From Brevibacillus sp. DP1.3A (GTDB taxonomy: Bacteria; Bacillota; Bacilli; Brevibacillales; Brevibacillaceae): a stretch of DNA of 64,000 nucleotides. The notes beneath the pieces were generated by a model. The model ran no database searches and had not been told where the DNA came from. It saw nothing but the letters and a program-made list of their open reading frames with translations. This document shows, piece by piece, positions 34,289-42,267 of this stretch (positions within the stretch are counted from its first letter, which is position 1; every line of letters starts with the position of its first letter). Location: positions 5,838,001-5,902,000 of the forward strand of contig NZ_CP085876.1 of assembly GCF_013284245.2 (NCBI RefSeq), given 5' to 3'. The translations under genes were made by a program, and so were the position numbers.

Positions 34289-34738
34289 ATGCAAAGCCAG
34301 GTCAATTTTGAAGAACTTTATATACAACTCCAACGAAAAGTTTCGGCTGAGTCACACAAGCGTCTGGACCCACTCGTGTCAGGATCACAAGCCATGCTTT
34401 TGCGAATTCTAGATATGAACGGTCCGCAGAAGGCATCTTCTATTGCAGAACGTATGAATATTACCCCCGGAGCCGTTACGAGTCTCGCTGATAAATTGAT
34501 TGCTTGCCGCTATGCCACGAGAAATCGCGACAGTACGGATCGTCGCGTCGTGCAACTGGACATAACCGATCAAGGAAGAGAAATCCTACGGCAATATAAA
34601 ACCATCGTGAGAAATACCATTGAACAGTTTTTTGCAGGCGTATCAGATGAAGACAAGCAGCACTTAGTCCGCATCTATCATCAGGTTCTGAAGAATATAG
34701 AGCAACAAAGAGAGGAGCATCAAGATTGCAACAGCTAA
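34289..34738 (+). CDS. MarR-family regulator of the downstream MFS pump
   Basis: 149 residues, normal length for MarR. Winged helix at about 40-105: 'KASSIAERMNITPGAVTSLADKLI' and wing 'RDSTDRRVVQLDITDQG'. ATG 34289 has AGGAGAGG 5 bases upstream; the GTG seven codons earlier is not needed. It overlaps the pump gene by 13 bases and a palindromic operator covers the operon start, so it is probably an autoregulated, drug-released repressor. Confidence 0.9.
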   Translation: MQSQVNFEELYIQLQRKVSAESHKRLDPLVSGSQAMLLRILDMNGPQKASSIAERMNITPGAVTSLADKLIACRYATRNRDSTDRRVVQLDITDQGREILRQYKTIVRNTIEQFFAGVSDEDKQHLVRIYHQVLKNIEQQREEHQDCNS

Positions 34739-36342
34739 CAGACAAAAAGAAAGTGACGATTATGATCGCGATTATTACGGCCATGTTTTTCGCCGCGATC
34801 AACCAGACGATTATCGGGGTTGCCATGCCGCGTATTATTTCGAAGCTGGGTGGCATGGATTACTATTCGTGGGCGATTACGATTTATTTGCTGACCTCAA
34901 CTGTCGCTTCTGTACTGGTTGGGAAGCTCTCCGATATATATGGAAGAAAACCATTTATTTTAACGGGTATCGGATTGTTTAGTATCGGAGCCTTGTTATC
35001 CGGGTTTTCCACCGATATTTTTCAACTGATTACGTATCGTGGCATTCAAGGGGCGGGTGCCGGGATCATCATGTCCACTGCTTTTACCGCCATGGGTGAT
35101 CTGTACGAACCTCGTGAGCGTGCAAAATGGGGCGGTGTCATGAGTGCCGTCTTCGGCGTGTCCAGTGTGCTTGGTCCTCTGATGGGCGGCTATATCGTCG
35201 ATCATCTCGACTGGCACTGGGTGTTCTGGATCTTCTTGCCGATTGGCGTAATTGCCTTCCTGTTGATCATGATTCATTTCCCGAAGGTACCGAAGCAAGA
35301 AGGAGAGTCTGTCGACTACTTCGGCTCGCTGTTCCTGACGCTTACCATCGTACCAATGCTGCTTGCCTTCTCATGGGCAGGAAATGGTCCGGGCAAATAC
35401 GCTTGGGGCTCGTGGCAAATTATTGGTTTGTTTGCCGCCACAATCATTGCGTTGATCGTGTTTATTATGATTGAAATGAAAGTAAAAACGCCTGTACTTC
35501 CGCTGGGCTTGTTCAAAAACAGTATTTTTACTGTCTCCAATCTGGTCGGATTCTTCCTCAACGCAGGGATGATGGGCGCAATCATTTATGTGCCGTTCTT
35601 TGTCCAAGGGGTCAAAGGCATCTCTCCGACGATGGCTGGTTATGTGGCGATGCCAATGTCTATTGCCATGCTTGCAACCTCCGCAATCGCCGGACAAATC
35701 ATGACCAAGACAGGAAAATATAAAAAGATGGCGCTGGGTGGACTTCTCGTCATGACCTTGGGCATGGTGCTGATGTATTTCATGTCGCCAACCACACCGA
35801 TTTACTTGCTCGTGATCTACATGATCATTCTCGGTTTGGGGATCGGGATTGCTATGCCGGTCTTCTCCTTAACCGTGCAAAATGCAGTCGCACCGCAGCA
35901 ACTGGGTGTCGCTACGGCAACGTCGCAGCTCTTCCGTAACCTCGGTGGGACCATTGGAATTGCTGTTATGGGAACCGTCATGAGTGCCAGCATGTCAGCG
36001 AAAATGACGCAACTGTCGGGAGCCATGGGTCAAGGGAACAATCCCGCAGCAGCTGATCCTGCTCTGGCAGAGAAGCTGGCGCTCTTTACGAATCCGCAAA
36101 ATTTGTTGGATCAGCCGAAAATTGAAGCCACGTTGGCTAGTCTTCCACCGGATTTGCAACCGCTGTTTACTCACATGCTGGATATGATCCGGGAAGCGAT
36201 GAGCTATGGGATTACGACTACGTTTTTGACTGGAGCAATCGTAGCGGGTATCGCTGTCATTATCGCGCTGTTCCTGAAGGAAGTTCCACTGCGTAGTGGG
36301 AAGATGGGACAGAAGCCGGAGGGCGAAGCAGGAAAGGCTTAA
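34726..36342 (+). CDS. DHA2-type (EmrB/QacA) MFS multidrug exporter
   Basis: 538 residues, 14 predicted helices. Motif A 'GKLSDIYGRKPFILTGIGLF' (about 63-82), motif B-like 'RGIQGAGAGIIMSTAF' and motif C 'GVSSVLGPLMGGYIVD' mark a proton-coupled drug antiporter of the DHA2 class. It starts at TTG 34726 with GAGGAG 8 bases upstream and overlaps the MarR frame. The cytoplasmic C-terminal tail is short. Terminator follows. Confidence 0.92.
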   Translation: MQQLTDKKKVTIMIAIITAMFFAAINQTIIGVAMPRIISKLGGMDYYSWAITIYLLTSTVASVLVGKLSDIYGRKPFILTGIGLFSIGALLSGFSTDIFQLITYRGIQGAGAGIIMSTAFTAMGDLYEPRERAKWGGVMSAVFGVSSVLGPLMGGYIVDHLDWHWVFWIFLPIGVIAFLLIMIHFPKVPKQEGESVDYFGSLFLTLTIVPMLLAFSWAGNGPGKYAWGSWQIIGLFAATIIALIVFIMIEMKVKTPVLPLGLFKNSIFTVSNLVGFFLNAGMMGAIIYVPFFVQGVKGISPTMAGYVAMPMSIAMLATSAIAGQIMTKTGKYKKMALGGLLVMTLGMVLMYFMSPTTPIYLLVIYMIILGLGIGIAMPVFSLTVQNAVAPQQLGVATATSQLFRNLGGTIGIAVMGTVMSASMSAKMTQLSGAMGQGNNPAAADPALAEKLALFTNPQNLLDQPKIEATLASLPPDLQPLFTHMLDMIREAMSYGITTTFLTGAIVAGIAVIIALFLKEVPLRSGKMGQKPEGEAGKA

Positions 36343-36346
36343 TAGG

Positions 36347-36380
36347 AAAAGGAAGAGGGCACTTGTCCTCTTCCTTTTTT
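36347..36380 (+). terminator. terminator of the MarR-MFS operon
   Basis: AAAGGAAGAGG-gcacttgt-CCTCTTCCTTT followed by T. Confidence 0.9.
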
Positions 36381-36405
36381 CATGGTGTATGGATTTGCTC
36401 GCGAA

Positions 36406-37815
36406 TTACTTCTCTCCCCCCACGGAACACCCCTGTAAGGTAAAAGCAAATACAATCTCCTCCCCTTCTATCTGCACATCATACTGAGCCTGATGTTTGT
36501 CCAGCACGGCTTTGACGATGGATAGTCCTAGTCCCGTTCCGCTAAGCTGTTTACTGCGAGACTGCTCGATCACATAAAATGGCTCCCAAATTTGCTTCAA
36601 TTGCGCGGCGTCTATACGTCCGACCCCATTTTTGATCGAAAAAACGACGGTATCCCCCGCCTGTCTGATCGAAATATCAATGCGTCCATTTGTCGTGTAC
36701 GTGACAGCATTGCCAAGCAGATTACCGAGCACCATTTCCAGCTTGTCACGATCAGCCCACACACAATCATCCGCATCCGATTCCTTCTGGATCGTGAGCT
36801 GGATTGCTTCCTGCTGGATAAGCAACTGGTATTTCTCCAAGGTTTGTTCCAGCACAGCATGAAGAGAGACGGCCGTAAACGAATATTGATCCGTTTGATA
36901 GCGGGACAATTCCAACAGCTTATTGACCAACTCCGCGATACCGTCTGTCTGTTTTTCAATGACGGTCAGGAAGGTCCCGTCATCAAGGCCATCCTTGATA
37001 CCCGCTGTATACGCCTTAATTAGAGCTAGTGGTGTTTTTAACTCATGGGAAATATCCGAAATAAACGTACGCAGATTCCGGTTTCTCGCTTCCAGCTCTT
37101 CGTGAGCGCGTTGGAGCTTGTCACTCATCCGGTTAATGCTCTGCGCCAATTCCTCCATCTCATCGCCCGTCCGAATGTCTGCCTTTTGAAAACGCAGATT
37201 CGAAATCTCCTCCGCCGTATCCTTCAGTTGTGCAAGTGGGTCAATCATCCGTTTGGCAAACATCCCGCCCACGACAACGGTCAAGAGCAACGCCCCCAGA
37301 AAAATATACGTATTGAACTGATTCACAATGCGAATCGTATCACTGGAATACGCAACCGATTCACTGATCGCGAAAACCACTTGCTCCTTCATCATGAACC
37401 GGACGAGTACATTCGATTTCAATTTTTCTTGCATATACAGCTTGTTTACGTATTCTCCATCCTGTAAGGAAGCGACACTCTCCTCGGTGACCCAAAACTT
37501 GCTGAGCGGCAATCCTTTTTGGGCAAAAAGAGCGCGCAGAGCTTCGTTCAAATCATCGTTTTTTCCCGTATACGAAGCATACACTATCGTGACGCGGTAT
37601 TCATTTTCAAGCCGTTCGACCTCTTTTTGCAGAGCATCTGCCGTGAATTCTTCCATCTGGGAAGTAATCGCGGACAACGTATTTTTCTTCTCATACAAAA
37701 AATACTTCGGCAAAAAGAACGTGTTAATGAGAAAAGACAAGACGTACACGACAGCGACCACAATGGCAATCTGCACAAACAGCCGCCGCCCCATCTTATT
37801 TATCCGGATTTTCAA
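36406..37815 (-). CDS. HAMP-type sensor histidine kinase
   Basis: 469 residues: helix 1 (10-32), extracellular sensor of about 130 residues (35-165), helix 2 (170-187), HAMP (190-242), HisKA with phospho-His257 in 'FISDISHELKTPLALI', HATPase with 'LGNLLGNAVTYT' (N box) and 'LSGTGLGLSIVKAV' (G box). It overlaps the response-regulator gene by 20 bases if TTG 37815 is the start; ATG 37794 directly after the regulator stop is the alternative. Last gene of an operon with two envelope-glycan genes, so it probably senses wall or polymer status. Confidence 0.9.
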   Translation of the reverse strand: MKIRINKMGRRLFVQIAIVVAVVYVLSFLINTFFLPKYFLYEKKNTLSAITSQMEEFTADALQKEVERLENEYRVTIVYASYTGKNDDLNEALRALFAQKGLPLSKFWVTEESVASLQDGEYVNKLYMQEKLKSNVLVRFMMKEQVVFAISESVAYSSDTIRIVNQFNTYIFLGALLLTVVVGGMFAKRMIDPLAQLKDTAEEISNLRFQKADIRTGDEMEELAQSINRMSDKLQRAHEELEARNRNLRTFISDISHELKTPLALIKAYTAGIKDGLDDGTFLTVIEKQTDGIAELVNKLLELSRYQTDQYSFTAVSLHAVLEQTLEKYQLLIQQEAIQLTIQKESDADDCVWADRDKLEMVLGNLLGNAVTYTTNGRIDISIRQAGDTVVFSIKNGVGRIDAAQLKQIWEPFYVIEQSRSKQLSGTGLGLSIVKAVLDKHQAQYDVQIEGEEIVFAFTLQGCSVGGEK

Positions 37816-38443
37816 AACTGTACCCCATCCCTCGATGTGTTTTTATCCAGTTATCGCCGATCTTCTCTCGCAAACGGCGAATATGAGTATCCACGGTTCT
37901 TTCCTCACCGAAATAGTCGAATCCCCACACATGATCGAGTAAGGCTTTTCGCGTCAATACTTTCCCTTCATGCTGCACAAAGTACTTCATGAGCTGGAAT
38001 TCCTTGTTGGTCACATGTAGGTCTCGTCCAGCATGGTATATTTTTTGCGCCTCCAAATCCACCTTGATCTGTCCAAACGTGTACTGCCCATCCAGATGCA
38101 GCATCTTTTTGGCACGCACTAACAAGATTCTCGGGTCAAACGGCTTTCGTACGTAATCGTCGGCTCCCGCTTGCAAGGCGTGAAGCTCGTCATCGATTTC
38201 CCCTTTGGCAGTCAGCATCAAGACTTTTACGGTACTGTTTGCCTTGATTTCCTTGCATACCTCGATGCCACTTACTTGAGGCATCATCCAGTCCAGGATC
38301 GCCAGGTCGATTTGTTCGTTGTACACCATATTGAGCGCTTCTTGCCCATCTTTGGCGGTATATGTAGTGAAGCCTTCTTTTTCGAAGTAGGCTTTCACGA
38401 TTTTGACCATGTATTCTTCATCATCCGCGATCAAAATGTTCAT
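37796..38443 (-). CDS. OmpR/PhoB-family response regulator
   Basis: 215 residues: receiver (1-115) with Asp51 in 'ILDWMMPQVSGIE' and Lys in 'VRKPFDPR', then a winged-helix DNA-binding domain (about 125-215, 'NKEFQLMKYFVQHEGKVLTRKALLDHVWG' split over the fold, 'RTVDTHIRRLREKIG'). Its start lies 23 bases inside the MurG-like gene, so it is co-transcribed with glycan genes that it may regulate. Confidence 0.92.
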   Translation of the reverse strand: MNILIADDEEYMVKIVKAYFEKEGFTTYTAKDGQEALNMVYNEQIDLAILDWMMPQVSGIEVCKEIKANSTVKVLMLTAKGEIDDELHALQAGADDYVRKPFDPRILLVRAKKMLHLDGQYTFGQIKVDLEAQKIYHAGRDLHVTNKEFQLMKYFVQHEGKVLTRKALLDHVWGFDYFGEERTVDTHIRRLREKIGDNWIKTHRGMGYSFENPDK

Positions 38444-39503
38444 GCGCAGCTCCTTTTAGCAATGCCCACACCTTGTCGACTGCTCTTTCATCCTTATTTT
38501 TCCTCATTTTCGCCAGATAAGTCTCGCGATTTTTGTACAGGGCAAGGATTCTCGTCACAAACATCTGTGTCGTCATCTGTTCCTGCAAAAGTACATCTGC
38601 GTAACCCGCAGCTTGAAAGTTTTGGGCGTTCACGAGTTGACCTGTACGTGCACCCCCGTTCGTATGCGGGAGGAGAAGCATCGGCTTTTGCAAGGCGAGC
38701 AATTCAGAAATCGCATTGGAACCAGCCCGGGATACAACCACATCGGCAGCTGCCAATAAATGAGCCAATTCCTCTCCTACGAAATCGTACTGCTTATAGC
38801 CCGGGTAATGAACAGAGTAATCGACCTTTCCTTGACCACATATGTGAATGACTTGGAATTCGGACAGCAAATTCGGCAGTGCCTCGCGAACGACACGGTT
38901 GATCGTCTCGGCCCCTTGACTTCCTCCCATGATCAACAGCACGGGCTGTTGTTCATGAAATCCGCAGGCGGTCATTCCACGCAGACGCTGGCCAGCCTTG
39001 AGCGACCCCTTAATGAGCGGCCCGACATGGATCGCTTTTTCGGTGTTTAGCTTTCTCTTTGTTTCCGCAAATGTCGTGCATACTGTATCTGCAAAAGGTA
39101 GGCAAAGCCGATTGGCAAGCCCCATATGCACATCTGGCTCATGAATGATGGTCCTGATCTTGTTCATGCGGGCACCGAGCACAACGGGAACCGAGACGAA
39201 GCCCCCCAGCGAGTACACGACATCCGGCTTTATTTTACGTATCAAGAAATAGGCTTGAAAGATACCGCGGAGCACCTGGAGAACATCCGTTACGTTTTTC
39301 CATGAGAAGTACCTCCGCAGCTTTCCAGTCGAGATACTGTGATACTGTACTGCTTTCTGTGCTTCTACGAGCTGTTTTTCTATTCCTGTCTCAGAGCCGA
39401 TATAGTGAACGCTCCAGCCTTCTTGTAAGCATTTAGGGATCATGACGAGATTGCCTGTTACGTGCCCGGCAGAACCGCCGCCTGTAAACAAAGTGGTCTT
39501 CAT
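38421..39503 (-). CDS. MurG-like UDP-N-acetylglucosamine glycosyltransferase paralogue
   Basis: 360 residues, GT28 fold. N-terminal 'FTGGGSAGHVTGNLVMI' corresponds to the MurG G-loop GGTGGH, second G-loop 'IMGGSQGAETINRVV', and donor-binding 'VVSRAGSNAISELLALQKPMLLLP'. True MurG genes sit in the dcw cluster between ftsW and murB; this copy is instead coupled to a CapD-like dehydratase and a two-component system, so it is probably a paralogue transferring GlcNAc (or a derivative) to a lipid-linked acceptor for an accessory polymer. Overlaps both neighbours (ATGA with the upstream gene). Confidence 0.85.
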   Translation of the reverse strand: MKTTLFTGGGSAGHVTGNLVMIPKCLQEGWSVHYIGSETGIEKQLVEAQKAVQYHSISTGKLRRYFSWKNVTDVLQVLRGIFQAYFLIRKIKPDVVYSLGGFVSVPVVLGARMNKIRTIIHEPDVHMGLANRLCLPFADTVCTTFAETKRKLNTEKAIHVGPLIKGSLKAGQRLRGMTACGFHEQQPVLLIMGGSQGAETINRVVREALPNLLSEFQVIHICGQGKVDYSVHYPGYKQYDFVGEELAHLLAAADVVVSRAGSNAISELLALQKPMLLLPHTNGGARTGQLVNAQNFQAAGYADVLLQEQMTTQMFVTRILALYKNRETYLAKMRKNKDERAVDKVWALLKGAAHEHFDRG

Positions 39504-40483
39504 GACAGGAAACCTCCTGCCCGCAGCATTGCTCTCGTCTCTTCCTTGGTCATGACCATCGACTCGGAATGGAAGCTGGAAAAGTCGACACTCTGATAGG
39601 CAGCGTAATACGCTTGCAGCTCTTCTTGTGGAAAAGCAGGCAGGATGACAAAGTATTGGTCGTTCAAGTCAATCGCTCTGTCGCTTTCCATCTCGGACAC
39701 CAGCATTTCATATCGCTTTTCACCCGGGCGCATCCCGATGGTGACAATACGGCTGCCCTCTGCTCCTGCCTCTTCTCTGAGGACCTCTGCTATATCCATG
39801 ATCCGGCAAGAGGGCATCTTCAGTACAAAGGTTTCCCCGCCCAGACTGCTATGCGTAGCCGTAAAGAGCAGGTGGATCGCCTCTTCCAGACTCAAGAAAA
39901 ATCTCGTCATTTGCCCATCTGTCACCCCAAGATCCAAACCTTGTTGCAATTGGCTTTTGAAAAGGGGAATCACACTGCCTGTCGATCCCAAAACATTGCC
40001 GCTTCGCACACAAACAAACCGGGTACTAACATCCCGTGTGTTGGCCTGAATGATCAGCCGCTCCCCAATCGCCTTGGTCATCCCATACGTACTGGAAGGA
40101 TTGGAAGCCTTGTCTGTGGAGACGTAGATGACTTTTTGCACACGATTGGCAATGGCAGCCTCGATGACATTTTGCGTGCCGATCACGTTTGTTTTGAAGG
40201 CAATATACGGTTGGTTTTCGCAAATCGGGACATGCTTCAATGCCGCAAGATGATACACATAATCGACCTGCTGGCACGCCTGCATCAATTCCTCCTGATC
40301 CCGAATGTCTCCATTCATAAAACGCAGTCGTTTATCTTGAAAATGATGGCTCATTTCTACTTGTAGTGCTTCATTGCGTGAAAAAATACGGATTTCTTTT
40401 GGCTGCTGCGGCAGGAGTTGCTTCACGAGCTCCCAACCCCAAGAACCTGTACCACCCGTTATTAAAATGGTTTTGTTTTTCAT
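39500..40483 (-). CDS. CapD/FlaA1-type NAD-dependent nucleotide-sugar dehydratase/epimerase
   Basis: 327-residue extended short-chain dehydrogenase. NAD-binding 'LITGGTGSWGWELV' (GxxGxxG), catalytic 'VSTDKASNPSSTYGMTKAIGE' with Asp124, Lys125, Tyr133 and Lys137, as in UDP-GlcNAc 4,6-dehydratases (PseB/FlaA1) and the soluble half of CapD. It lacks the membrane half of CapD. Product is likely a 4-keto-6-deoxy or epimerised UDP-HexNAc used by the adjacent MurG-like transferase. ATG 40483 has GGAGG 8 bases upstream; the frame extends further but overlaps the neighbouring terminator. Confidence 0.88.
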   Translation of the reverse strand: MKNKTILITGGTGSWGWELVKQLLPQQPKEIRIFSRNEALQVEMSHHFQDKRLRFMNGDIRDQEELMQACQQVDYVYHLAALKHVPICENQPYIAFKTNVIGTQNVIEAAIANRVQKVIYVSTDKASNPSSTYGMTKAIGERLIIQANTRDVSTRFVCVRSGNVLGSTGSVIPLFKSQLQQGLDLGVTDGQMTRFFLSLEEAIHLLFTATHSSLGGETFVLKMPSCRIMDIAEVLREEAGAEGSRIVTIGMRPGEKRYEMLVSEMESDRAIDLNDQYFVILPAFPQEELQAYYAAYQSVDFSSFHSESMVMTKEETRAMLRAGGFLS

Positions 40484-40501
40484 CTGCTGTACCTCCGAAG
40501 C

Positions 40502-40522
40502 ATTCATGTGACTGACATGAAT
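40502..40522. promoter_or_regulatory. inverted repeat directly upstream of the CapD-like gene
   Basis: ATTCATGT-gactg-ACATGAAT lies five bases upstream of the GGAGG site. It may be an operator or an RNA hairpin that affects translation of the first gene of the operon. Confidence 0.45.
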
Positions 40523-40571
40523 ATCGTAGAGGTCGTGTGTTACACCAGTATGACAAATCTTCGTAGATACG

Positions 40572-40606
40572 AAAAAAATGACGCCAGATACGATCTCTAA
40601 CGTCAC
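40572..40606 (-). terminator. terminator of the phosphoesterase gene
   Basis: TGACGTTAGA pairs with TCTGGCGTCA (two G-U pairs) and is followed by seven T on the minus strand. Confidence 0.75.
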
Positions 40607-40613
40607 TTTGTCC

Positions 40614-41369
40614 TTACAGCTCCGCTCTTCCCGTTCGGATCGCATGGGCATAGTCTCTACGACCGTTTTCCTCAGCTTTTCTAGCTGCCTGCTCGAAATC
40701 ATAAGGAACCAATACGTGCTCGACCAGCCACGAGCCGCCTTGTTGTTTTACCGTGACGTACTTGGCATGGGGCGTCTTCGATTCCATCGAATGCGGGTAC
40801 GGCGCTTCCTCAAAATACGCTGGAAGCCCAACGCTCCCCGGGTTTACCACGAGCTTTCCATCCGGGAGCCATACGGATTTGGGCACATGCGAATGTCCGC
40901 AAAAAATGACCTGCTGCTGGATACCCGTTAGCTCGATCATTAAGGCATTTGCGCTTTTGTCTTCTATCCCATATGGAGCAACATTCTCCAATAAATACAC
41001 ATCATCGGCAAAAGGTGTGCCGTGGCAAAACAAGAGATCGCCATACGTCCACTGCTTTTGGAATGATCCGATCCAGCTGAGCATTTCTTGTGTCAGCAGT
41101 GGCTTCACGTATTCGAACGTGATGGACTCCATTTGCTCTTCCAGTAAGTATCTGTCACAATTACCCATGATGTGGGTGATAGTAGATCGCTCCATTAAGA
41201 GCTCTGCCGTTTTGATCGGATCAAGCGGGCCAAACAACGTATCGCCCAGGTTCACAATGGTTTGAATACCGCGGGAATCAATGTCGTGCAGCACGGCTTC
41301 CAATGCATAGGCGTTGCTGTGTATGTCGGAGATCACCGCGATGGAATGGTTGGTTTGGCTCAAGGTCAT
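40614..41369 (-). CDS. calcineurin-like metallophosphoesterase (YfcE-type)
   Basis: 251 residues with the metallophosphoesterase signatures in order: DIHSN (15-19), GD in 'IVNLGDTLFGP', GNCD in 'HIMGNCDRYL' (usually GNHD/E; Cys replaces His), 'LFCHGTP' and 'GHSHVP'. A two-metal phosphodiesterase acting in the cytoplasm is expected; the GNCD form is known in some family members, but the general-acid His is then supplied differently. Substrate unknown. Divergent from the ECF sigma operon. Confidence 0.85.
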   Translation of the reverse strand: MTLSQTNHSIAVISDIHSNAYALEAVLHDIDSRGIQTIVNLGDTLFGPLDPIKTAELLMERSTITHIMGNCDRYLLEEQMESITFEYVKPLLTQEMLSWIGSFQKQWTYGDLLFCHGTPFADDVYLLENVAPYGIEDKSANALMIELTGIQQQVIFCGHSHVPKSVWLPDGKLVVNPGSVGLPAYFEEAPYPHSMESKTPHAKYVTVKQQGGSWLVEHVLVPYDFEQAARKAEENGRRDYAHAIRTGRAEL

Positions 41370-41543
41370 ATACTCCTTTACGAAATTCGAAGCATCTATG
41401 CTTTTAGTATTACTGCAAAATTATGTAGATTTCCTGCTCCATTTAAGTGATGGCGGCATACGTGACAGATCAAGAGGATGCCCTTCTATCAAACGAAGAG
41501 AGGCATCCTCTTCCTATGCCATTTTCAAATTTCATGAAAAAAG
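41370..41543. other. divergent intergenic region with an orphan hairpin
   Basis: Between the phosphoesterase and the ECF operon. AAGAGGATGCC (41472-41482) pairs perfectly with GGCATCCTCTT (41502-41512). Neither neighbour ends here, so it terminates no annotated gene; it could end a short untranslated RNA or be an operator. Confidence 0.4.
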
Positions 41544-41693
41544 TTTGAGAGGGGTCCCCTCTCCTCATCGTCTATAGTAGTGAACAACAAAATGGTTTCG
41601 TTCGTTTTGTTTGACCGCAAGCGGTCAGATTACATTTCATGAAAAACGCCGAGACGTTTTTCACAAAAAGGAAAGCTGCGCAGCACCTTTTTG
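41544..41693 (+). promoter_or_regulatory. ECF-type promoter and three-hairpin leader of the sigma operon
   Basis: A candidate ECF promoter: -35 TTTGAGAGG (41544-41552), 16 bases, -10 CGTC (41569-41572), consistent with self-activation. GAGAGGGG-T-CCCCTCTC overlaps it. The leader then has three stems in a row: TGACCGC-AA-GCGGTCA (41612-41627), TGAAAAACG-6-CGTTTTTCA (41640-41663) and CAAAAAGG-14-CCTTTTTG (41664-41693) with an inner GCTG-CG-CAGC. The last ends one base before the AAGGAGG ribosome binding site. Confidence 0.55.
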
Positions 41694-41709
41694 CAAGGAG
41701 GTAACAAAC

Positions 41710-42267
41710 ATGCAGGACGATCGAGAGGTCATTGCGGAGGTTCTTCGAGGAAATAAAGAGGCTTATGCTCTGATCGTCAATAAATACAAGGGAAAAATCG
41801 CTTCGATTCTTGGACGCACGCTCCACCATTCTCATGATGCTGAAGACATGGTGCAGGAGGTTTTTATCAAGGCGTACTACAGTCTGCCAGATTATAAACC
41901 CAACTACTCCTTTTCTGCCTGGCTGTATCGAATCGCGATCAATCGCGGGATTGACGAGCTGAGAAAGCGAAAGCGGATGCCTTCCGTAACGGAGACGGAT
42001 GTCGAGGTCAGAGACGAATGTCCGATCCCGGAGGAAGATTATCTGGAAAAGGAACAGCGTCATGCTTTGCGACAGCAGATGATGGCACTGGACAAGAACC
42101 ACAGGACGATTCTCGATTTGCATTATCTCCAGCATTTAAGCTACAGGGAGATCGGCAACAAACTATCTTTGTCCGTAGATACCGTGAGAATGCGCCTTTC
42201 CTATGCCAGGAAAAAGCTGCGAGACCAGCTAAGCAAGCCGGAGAAAAAAGGGGGTACCCCGCTTTGA
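41710..42267 (+). CDS. ECF-type RNA polymerase sigma factor
   Basis: 185 residues with region 2 (about 15-85, 'DAEDMVQEVFIKAYYSLPDYK', 'FSAWLYRIAINRGIDELRKRKR') and region 4 (about 120-175, 'LSYREIGNKLSLSVDTVRMRLSYARKKL'). No region 1 or 3, so it is an extracytoplasmic-function sigma. ATG 41710 is 8 bases after AAGGAGG. Its stop overlaps the start of a DUF4179-type transmembrane anti-sigma factor, which should hold it inactive until an envelope signal. Structured leader upstream. Confidence 0.93.
   Translation: MQDDREVIAEVLRGNKEAYALIVNKYKGKIASILGRTLHHSHDAEDMVQEVFIKAYYSLPDYKPNYSFSAWLYRIAINRGIDELRKRKRMPSVTETDVEVRDECPIPEEDYLEKEQRHALRQQMMALDKNHRTILDLHYLQHLSYREIGNKLSLSVDTVRMRLSYARKKLRDQLSKPEKKGGTPL

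Noticed and set aside
34476-34856. Long minus-strand frames opposite the MarR and MFS genes
   Set aside because: Shadows of the true coding strand; no start signals.
40484-40702. 73-codon N-terminal extension of the CapD-like protein
   Set aside because: It runs through the phosphoesterase terminator and stop codon; the GGAGG-preceded ATG at 40483 gives the normal Rossmann start.
42018-42263. Upstream extension of the anti-sigma frame inside the sigma gene
   Set aside because: It overlaps region 4 of the sigma factor; the TTG at 42264 with AAGGGGG and a zinc motif directly after explains the protein.
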